Position numbers and translations under genes: made by a program. From positions 2,294,001 to 2,358,000 of the forward strand of contig CAUWAG010000004.1 of assembly GCA_963556695.1 (NCBI GenBank): 64,000 nt of DNA. The letters run 5' to 3'. Origin of the DNA: Anthostomella pinea. Taxonomy: Eukaryota > Ascomycota > Sordariomycetes > Xylariales > Xylariaceae. Of the stretch, positions 56,408-64,000 are shown piece after piece (the first letter of the stretch is position 1; the number at the start of each line of letters is the position of its first letter). The notes beneath the pieces were generated by a model, which saw only the letters and a program-made list of their open reading frames with translations, was not told the DNA's origin and did no database searches.

Positions 56408-57675
56408 TCACGATTCCAGCTCGCTCTCTTTCCACTCGGGCGCCGGCGCCGTCTTCTGGCCCTGCCCGACGAGGCGACCGCCCTCCCTGCGCTTGACGCG
56501 GCACCGGAGGCCGACGCTCTCGTCGAAGATGAAGCGCCAGATGACGTAGGTCCAGCTGCGGTGCTGGGGCAGGTCGGCGTAGAACTCGCGCGCGATGGCG
56601 TGCAGTTTGGGCAGGCGCGTCCACGGCACGGCGGGGAAGTCGTGGTGCTCGTTGTGCAGGCCGACGTTGTAGGTCAGCGCGTTGAGCGGGCCGTAGTAGG
56701 AGAAGGTCTCGGGGACGGGCGCGATGGCTTCTTTGTTGGGGGTGGCCTGGTGGTTGTCCGGGTTCGCCTGCGCCGGCGTCACTGTCTCGTACACGTAGTG
56801 CTCGGCTATGAAGTGGCCCGCCAGCGGGTGCAGGCTGCCGGCCAGGAAGGAGGACAGCAGGAGGTAAAGTAGGGCGTGGGCGCCGAGGGTGCGCAGGACG
56901 ACGGCGTCGAAGAGCAGCTGCGTCGCCAGGTTGGCAGCCGAGACCCAGGTGAAGGGGATGGTGTAGACGGCCATGGGCCGCACGGCGTAGAAGAAGATCT
57001 GGAAGGTGCAGAAGAAGGCCTTGCCGAGGATGGAGTCGAGGAAGACGGCCTCGAGGGCGGTCGGCAGGTCCGTGTCGAGCCCGTCGACGCCGAGCGACTT
57101 GTGGTGCGTCAGGTGGTAGGGGCGGAACGAGGCGCTGTAGGGGATGCCGATGGGCAGGTTGGCGACGATGGCGAAGAGCCGGTTCGCCGTCGCCGACCGG
57201 AAGGCCAGGTTGTGGCTGATCTCGTGGATGGCGAGGAACAGGTTCTGGTTCGCCGTCGCGCCCACCACGTACGCGAGCGCCCAGTACGGCAGCGAGAAGA
57301 AGGGCGTGTTGCGCACGAGGTAGGCGCACGCTATCTGGATGCTGACGACCAGCAGCACGACGTACTTGGTCAGGGGCTCGGGGCCGCAGAGCTTGGTTAC
57401 CTGGTGGGAGGGCGTGCATGTTAGTGACAAGGGAGCGTAGAAGTGTCGAGCAAGTCGTCGGTGTTGCTTACCTCTGGGTGTGCCTTGATGATGGCCAGAC
57501 GTCGTGTCCGGTGCGGCTCCTCGGTGTAGGTCCAGTAGAAGTCTCGATATTTGGTCTCGATGGGATCCCACAGCTGTTGCTCATCGCCCGCGGCGTTGCC
57601 ATTGACGCGGATTGTGCCCTCCTTGACAGTCTTGGGGGCGCTTGTGACGGTCGAAGCTGCTGCTGAGGGTGCCAT
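56408..57675 (-). CDS. sphingolipid delta4-desaturase (DES type), 398 aa
   Basis: Two exons on the minus strand: 57675-57472 and 57400-56408, with a 71-bp phase-0 intron. The N terminus contains the Lipid_DES motif DFYWTYTEEPHRTRRLAIIKAHPE. The three iron-binding histidine boxes are HEISH (residues 127-131), HLTHH (164-168) and HNEHH (317-321, followed by DFPAVPW). Four or so membrane segments lie between, for example KYVVLLVVSIQIACAYLV. The enzyme inserts the 4,5-trans double bond of the sphingoid base in ceramide in the ER, using cytochrome b5. In fungi this leads mainly to glucosylceramides. Length is normal for fungal members, which have a spacer (NPDNHQATPNKEAIAPVP) before box three. Third-position GC is very high here. 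Confidence 0.95.
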
Positions 57676-58381
57676 TCTGAGTTGGTGTCGACCTCTGGTG
57701 AGGATTCAATTGCGTAGAAACTGGTAGGACGGCATAGGGAGAACGGGAGTTAATAAGTTAAGGTCGATCACAGGGAGGAGGTAGTAATACCGTAATTTCG
57801 CCTCCCAATCCACAGAAACCAGCGATCTGCGACTGCGGTGAAGAGAGTGCCACCACCACCTGAGGGGTCCCTGGAAAAGGTGGGCCGAGGTGGGCTGTCC
57901 CCTTTTTACCAGACCTTATCAGGCGTGGTGCCAGTCAATTGGGGATCCTCATCCAATCGATCCCAACGCTCGTCGCACCAGCACAAGCCGGAGGGAAAGA
58001 AGCTCTGGTCCCTGAAACTTTGTGCAGGTGCTTATGCAGGTTATTATCCCAACCCCTTTGCCAGGCTGTCCGTTGTTATTCTAACAAACTCAATTCACTG
58101 CAGTGAGATGCGAGACTTCTCTCAAAGTAATTCACATGCAACAACTGGCGTACAAGCGTAATGAATAGTCGTAATTAAGTCTCATGTTATCTGGAGGTAC
58201 CTTAAAGAGCTGCTGTCAATCCAGAGTATCCAAAGCCGGAAAACGCCCACTCTTGCGAATATCTTGCCGAAATCTATTATGCCCAGTCCTCTATGAGACC
58301 ATCATCGCTTAATATCTAATGGGATGTCTATAAAACCACCGGACGCCTCGCTAACCCTTTGTAACATGATATGCATTTCCA
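57676..58381. other. intergenic; no gene supported
   Basis: Upstream of the desaturase and downstream of the GH43 gene, both on the minus strand. It should contain the desaturase promoter. No clear element seen. Confidence 0.5.
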
Positions 58382-59563
58382 TCAGATGACAACCGGCCAT
58401 CCGGAGCTAAAGTCAAGCTTGTTCCAACCAAAGTGATATGCCTTTTGCTTGGTATCAGTTTCCTGATCGTACGGCACTGTTTGATGTCAGCGATTGTCAT
58501 TCTGAAACATCATAGGAGAGGGAAGATATTGATAGAGTTGCGTACCATAATGGTAGTAAATGATGGGCCCTCCAGCCTCGTCGTCCACCATGACACCTTG
58601 TCCGCCAGGCGCCCAGATGTTGTCGTGAGTTCCCAAGATTTCCTTGCCGCCGCTGTCATTGGCGCAATCCACGCCTTGGTCGTCGACATAACCCTTTCGA
58701 GGGTCCTTCGAGCGGCAGACCATGACCTTGTACACGTCGCCCCTTCCCAGCCATTCCCTGGTCTTCGGCTGCACGCAGCAGCGCCCTGATGAGTAGAACA
58801 GATAATAGTACTCTTTCCACTTGAATACGAAGGCTCCCTCCGTTGGTCCACCGGAGATAGCCTTTGTCACGTTGTTCGCCAGGTGCGTGATCCTGTCGTT
58901 GGCACCGTGGGCGATCTTGGTCGGTGGATCCGCCAGCGGCAGCTGGAATATGCCTCGCTGATAAGAACCAAACGTGAAAAGAAGCCGGCGGTGGTCGCCG
59001 TGCCCTGCTGTGAGGAGAGACGCGTCCAGGATGTTGTACCGCATAGCCCAGTCGATCTCCAGGCGGCCGTGCTGCGTCCACTCGGTCGGCATCAGCGTCT
59101 TGGACGAAGCCACGCGAACATTTGCGCCGTGGTACCACGTCTGCGCCGCTTCGTTCATGATGCCGATGGTCCTGTAATCGAATTCGTGGTTGTTGTAGAA
59201 CATGTAGTAGGTGTCGTCCACCTTGTGAATCGAGGGGGCACCGCCAAACTCGGGCAGATGAGCGTTCCCCTCGTGCTTCCAGGGGCCGTACAGCGAGTCG
59301 GCAGTCCAGACGCTGCCGTTCTTCGCCGTGTGGTATAGGAACAGCTTTCCGTCCTCACGCCGGATCACTGTCGGATCCATAGTCTGCGGCTTGTTGTTGT
59401 TTGGGATAGGCCCGTCCATGGGCTCGGGGTTTGGCCATCCACCTGCACTATGTGTTGGCTCGGGTGACTGGCCGTCGTTGATGTCGTCCGGAAGCCTCGC
59501 CGTCGTGAGGCCGACGCTCAGATACACGACCACAGCGACGACTCTGTTGATCGTCAGCATCAT
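58382..59563 (-). CDS. secreted glycoside hydrolase family 43 enzyme, 370 aa
   Basis: Two exons on the minus strand: 59563-58546 and 58476-58382 (TGA), phase-1 intron of 69 bp with CTGAC branch site. A signal peptide (MMLTINRVVAVVVYLSVGLTTA) precedes a five-bladed propeller. The catalytic triad is visible: Asp63 in QTMDPTVIRRED (general base), Asp180 in YNILDASLL (pKa tuner) and Glu242 in GPTEGAFVFKWKEYYYLFYSS (acid). The ending HFGWNKLDFSSGWPVVI is typical of GH43 arabinanases. The enzyme probably cleaves arabinan or another arabinose/xylose-containing plant wall polymer outside the cell; the exact substrate is inference. A second Met directly follows the first, so either may be used. Intact gene. 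Confidence 0.93.
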
Positions 59564-62500
59564 GGTCGTGAGGCGTGATGGCTGCGAGGCCGTGAAATCG
59601 GCCCATATAGTAGTTTGGGGGACGCGTGGGCAAATATACACAATGACGAAGTGGCACAGACACTTCTCATTGTCTTGACATATGAACGAAGTCTGAAAGA
59701 AAGGAGACTCACACAAGCCCGGCTAGTATCGTTCTCCTCCAGTGTCTGGCAGCGACGGGCATAGTACACGACGCGGCGCAGGTGGTTGCGACGGCACCAT
59801 GGACTGCCTTGACACCCATCCTCTTGGATCGACGTCAGCTTCTTCCAACTGTCCTTTTTCCGTCGATGGATTGCGCGCTCAGCCAACATACCAGAATCCT
59901 ACGGGCCCCGCCTATGGGGTTGCCGCCTTGGATATTACTGAAGACACTACCGGTACCCGAATTTGAACTTCGCAGGAACGGCTATGGCCCGGTGGTTAGA
60001 TCTCTTGGCAAGTTGGTGCCGCTTGGCGAGCGATTGCCGCCTGTGTCCTGTGGGACGACATACCTCCTTCTGCTCGCCATCCTTCCATGGTGAGTCCGGC
60101 ATGGTGCGGATATATGTACGCGTTGTCCGGGTTTCAGTGACATTCCCATTGCAATGACTGTCACTGGCAATTGGCAATTTCGAGAGCAGAGATAAGAGAA
60201 GGGCATCTTGCGACCGGGGTGGCTCGTGCGGCACCGGGAGCCGAAGGATTATCTCCAGCTCGCTCCTTCTCTCGCCCTCCGCTAGCCATCCAATGTCTCC
60301 TTTATTGTGCCCGCGCTGCCAGGTGCTCGAGGATATTGTCACTTTGCCAGTCACGGAATGTTATATCTCGAGCTCGTCAGGATGCAGGCCCCAGCCCATC
60401 TATTGAGCCCAAGATCACAGGTCATTCCGAGGATTGGGTCTCTGCACAGATGGTGAGTATCAATAACCTCAGTACTGGTATGTCGTCCTTCAACCAACCC
60501 CCAAGCAAGTGCTCAATTCGCCCCGAGTCCCATGAAATATTCCAATAGAAGCTCCATCACTGCTTGATCCCATTGTGAATCGTTATATCCTCCGCCTGTA
60601 ACTTTCCAAAACTGCTTCTGCCTGGTCCTAGACGCGGAGGGCAAGGTCTTCGCCACTCAGAGAAATAGCGTACCTTAAGTCTCCGTCATGAGCGGTGATC
60701 ACACCTACAATATCATCCGTCTGAGCATTCAAGACGACTCAGTCCAGCCGGTAAGCAGCCGCGGATCGTGTACGAAGCAGCGAGGTCAGCGCAATAAGCC
60801 ATCTGACGCCATGATCCGCCGCCCGCAAGACCCAATCTGCGCACCAGTGATACAGCTCATGGCCTTGATGTTGATGCATACGGCTTCACCTCGATAATTA
60901 GAAAGCAGCTGAGGTAGCGTCGAAAGCGACCGATGCCGCTCCTAAAACCCTTGAAGCGAGGTTCGCCCGAGAGTAGGGCGATGGGAGGCCGCCGTTCGCA
61001 GACTGTTCGCCGCTCCGGGGCTCATGAATCCAAGAACAGTCATCGACGGATGCGTGGAGGGAGTGCTGGCTGGCTGGCGGCGCTTTTGATCCTGTACAGA
61101 CGACACACGCAGTGATAGAATAGGTGCGGCAAGAAGTGCGTAGTCAGTTCCTGCGGTCGAGCTCTATGGACTGACTGTCTCTTGGTGCTTGGAGTTGTCG
61201 ACTGTCCCCTGCAAGTTATCTGGCAGGTCTAACGTTATGTCTGGATATTAGCAAGCAGGGCATTTAAAGCTACATGCCGTGCAGATGCCGAATGTTCGCG
61301 GTCTTGTGGTCTCCGGCCCCGTTGTCACGCAGGGAAAGTCCCTATCCTGCGCAATGTCATGCCAGGCCTCAAGGCACCCGGTTTAGATCAGTCCAGATAT
61401 CTCGACTGATATACACATACCTACCTATGCAAGCGGCTTCCCAGGTCTTGAATAGGTACTGTAAACTGGCAGTTAAGTTACGGGTACACTGACTGGAAAG
61501 CCGTTGAAACGGTAATTCGCATTGGGGAAAGCAGCGGCTAAATGTTTGTTCAGTCAATTGGCTTCAGCATAACTAACTGATTATGCTATATGCTGATGCT
61601 GATTATTATTTCAGCCCTACAACCGCTTGACTGTTAGGTCTCGTAGATGAGGAGTGAATACAGGCAGGTGCATGTTGCTCGGCGTGCTACATTAACTTGT
61701 GTGCTGAGCTGGATGTATCTCGAGTTCCAGAGGTTGAGGACAGTCGGATTGAGCAAGACAATCATGTACCCAGATCCTCTGGACCACTGCTCGATCAGCT
61801 CATTGAAGGGGTAGGAAAACGTCAAAGGTATCGCAAAAACTCTCGCATTTGGTCAGGAGACTAAAGCTCTCAGTGCTAGGAGTTCTGAACAGCAATCCCA
61901 GGCGCATGGGCTTCGGACTTTCACGTTGAAACTGAGGAGAACTAGAGTCATCCGAATCAAATCCATGTCTTGTGAGATTAGAGCGGGCAAGGCGAGCTAT
62001 CATGAAGTCGTGCAGGAACTTGGAAATACAGCCGGCGAATATGCCGATCACTTGCTCGCTGTATCCAGGAGGTAAGTAGCTACCCATGGAGGAAACACAG
62101 TTCACTGAAGATCCTCTCTAGACGATCTGCGGACCGCATCTAGGACTGACAAAAGCCAATCCATGGACGTGCAGCCTCGTCCCCACGGGAGGAGATCTCT
62201 TCGTCCACACCACAAAGCGTCATGTTGCTCAAGGTGGTACCCCTACTCATGCCGAGGTTACCATGGCTGCACAGCCGGAGCACCACCCGGAAGTAGAGCC
62301 TCATATCAATAAGAGTAGCATATGAGCCCCGGGTCCGCGGGCACATCTTCACGAAGGTGCCATTATCGATCGGCCTGTCACTTCCGGTTCAGCTCGGTAC
62401 ATAGAGTTTGGGGGCCTTATGTAGGACTTTGTCGTTCGTTCCCTTTATTCTTTACCCCAGACTGATGCTGTTGGCTGCTGTTGGCTGACGCCGGCTAGCA

Positions 62501-64000
62501 AGGCTCCCCCGAGATCGACGCAGGTATTGTTCATCGTAACGGCCCCCAGATGCCGTGCAACTATGGGGCCGAAAGCCACAGGAACACGGCCAGGAAGGGT
62601 AGTCTGGTAGACGCACCAGTGTTGTTCCAGCCACTGAGGGACCGGGCCAAGCCGGAGAGCGCGACCGGTATACGCAATCGTGTGGCCTTGCCGACGGAGA
62701 TGGGGCGGAAATACTGCTGGCGAAATGGTAAGGCAGACCGCGGTCAGGCTTGGGTAAGGCTGGGCGGATCTGCCTGGGGCTCGCACGGAAAGACCCGAAC
62801 CAAAACAACCACTATGGCACTATCTCGCCGAAAGATGGCGTGTATTCAAAGAGATGTGATAGACGTGCTTCTTTGCACGCTGTCGTCCCGGTCTCCGAGC
62901 GCCGCTGATGCGAGCCGGAAGATCCTGTGAGGTGGCTGTATGTATGTAGTTAGGGGGCTAGTTGGCGTCGTCCTCGCACAAAATAGTGAGGCAAAAGTAT
63001 TCGTGGTTTTGCCCAAGGCCTGGTTAGTGTGAATTGATACCGGCCACGTGCGCTCGAAAGCTGCAGAGAACGGGTCTGACTAAGATGAGTTGACGAGTAG
63101 GGGCTTCGTCCGAGGCAATGCGGACTAGTCTCGCCGCCTTACAAGCCGGGCGAACTGCTACAAGGGCGCCGTTGCATGCCAGCCTATCCAATGCAATGCA
63201 TGGCCCCCAATGGAATGCCCTCATCTGGAAATGGCGCGACGGCGCAGATATGTGACCTGTAAGATACGGCGTCCGATAGGAGACAGCGCAGGAGATGGTA
63301 AGTCATGTGGTGGTGATCTGACACCAATCCTTGAAGCGATGCTGACTTGCAGACGAGGCGTGACAGACATTGGCTTGGTCGACGCGGATTGCGGGCCAAT
63401 CTGGAAAGAGATAAATATGACCACGGGGCAAGACTCCCTTTGCGGGCATGGAATTTTCTCATAGATTGATAGTGTGCTCCTGAATTGCATGCTTGCTGCG
63501 ATATCCAGACGCGAATAAATGCAACGCAACCCACGTCAACAGAGAACGTGGCACCGGAGACATGATGAGCACGCCTCACATTGCTCAGCATACCCATTTC
63601 CCAAGAGCGAACGTAAACTGCTTTCCCAGAATGTCTTGGTACATGGCCTTGTCGGTCCATGCCCAGACCGGGTCTCCCTGAGTGTTTTGTGACGTATGCC
63701 GGGACGAGCGGTCCCTCGACAGGATGGGTGAAACGTATGGAGGTATTGAACCTCGATATCCATGAGTGGTGGCCTCAGCTTTGCTCTTGTCCTTGGAAGT
63801 CACATCCTGGGTCGACTGAGGGATCCCACTTGTCTTCACTCCCTCACTGATCATAGGTTGCTCTGCACCGCCGTGTGAGCTGATCTTTTCCATCTGACCC
63901 AATAAGTTTCCCCCATGTGACATCCCTGACAGCTTGGCCGCAGGGTCGAAGCTTATGTAGACCAGCGCTTTGAGTCCCTTTGCGTTTTCGCCGGTAGCGT
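59564..64000. other. gene-poor right end; no gene supported
   Basis: About 4.4 kb where no exon chain or domain could be supported. The first part is the GH43 promoter. Minus frames at 61800-62105 (SYLPPGYSEQVIGIFAG) and 63585-63923 are the most protein-like, but I recognise neither. Composition stays normal, so this is not a RIP block. Confidence 0.4.
63585..63923 (-). CDS. uncertain ORF, 112 aa, possible first exon of a gene
   Basis: Starts at a true ATG (63923) with MSHGGNLLGQMEKISSHGG and ends KAMYQDILGKQFTFALGKWVC. A donor-like GTATGC lies at the end (after GKW), so it may be the first coding exon of a spliced gene running leftwards; no convincing next exon was found. No known domain. 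It may equally be chance. Confidence 0.2.
   Translation of the reverse strand: MSHGGNLLGQMEKISSHGGAEQPMISEGVKTSGIPQSTQDVTSKDKSKAEATTHGYRGSIPPYVSPILSRDRSSRHTSQNTQGDPVWAWTDKAMYQDILGKQFTFALGKWVC

Noticed and set aside
56403..57419. 338-codon Arg/His/Pro-rich frame on the minus strand
   Set aside because: Out-of-frame reading of the desaturase exon 2, a high-GC artefact.
59960..60030. Possible tRNA on the minus strand (TTCAAAT loop)
   Set aside because: T-stem and acceptor bases do not pair, and the A box is missing.
1..64000. CRISPR arrays, bacterial operons, riboswitches
   Set aside because: Spliced genes and eukaryotic gene families throughout. No regularly spaced direct repeats with spacers were seen.

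Overview
The window is a piece of a filamentous ascomycete (Pezizomycotina) genome, most like a Sordariomycete by the look of its proteins. Reasons: short spliceosomal introns of about 50-125 bp with GTAAGT/GTGAGT-type donors and CTAAC/CTGAC-type branch sites, GC-biased third codon positions, typical fungal single-copy genes (ECM33, ANP1/MNN9 family, UPF0662, PCS60, sphingolipid delta4-desaturase), and a very AT-rich block that looks like repeat-induced point mutation (RIP). All multi-exon models below were assembled by hand from splice sites and reading phase. Nearly all close in frame; the two exceptions are noted. Taxonomic placement is inference.

Left third (1-14.3 kb): an accessory, repeat-rich compartment. 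It holds the 3' part of a SET-domain protein gene, a small cysteine-rich secreted protein gene, a 553-bp SINE with a tRNA-like head and perfect 13-bp target-site duplications, and a decayed BTB/POZ gene interrupted by a 5'-truncated LINE with perfect 15-bp duplications. The SINE and LINE share their 3' ends, which suggests that the SINE uses the LINE's machinery. A 2.2-kb AT-rich block follows, with two islands of normal base composition, and then about 3 kb without a convincing gene.

Middle (14.3-33 kb): a conserved, probably mitochondrial protein; a short-chain dehydrogenase and a cytochrome P450 in tandem (possibly a small metabolic pair); a mitochondrial NAD+-type carrier; complex III subunit QCR7; an Anp1/Mnn9-family Golgi mannosyltransferase; and a MAG1-type DNA glycosylase with an open in-frame N-terminal extension that resembles a mitochondrial presequence.

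Right half (33-60 kb): mostly housekeeping genes. These are GPI-anchored wall protein ECM33 behind a long pyrimidine-rich leader, splicing factor SPF45, peroxisomal acyl-CoA synthetase PCS60, a small Ser/Gln-rich hypothetical protein, a YCII-domain protein with a 15-nt micro-exon, a UPF0662 protein, ribosomal stalk protein P1, a UBA/UBX protein, the VAP protein SCS2, a sphingolipid delta4-desaturase and a secreted GH43 glycosidase. Several sit as divergent pairs with shared promoters. From 59.6 kb to the end I see no gene I can defend. SCS2 (ER lipid-contact tether), the desaturase (sphingolipid synthesis), ANP1 and ECM33 (wall glycoproteins) all serve membrane and wall biogenesis, but nothing in the layout suggests that they are co-regulated.
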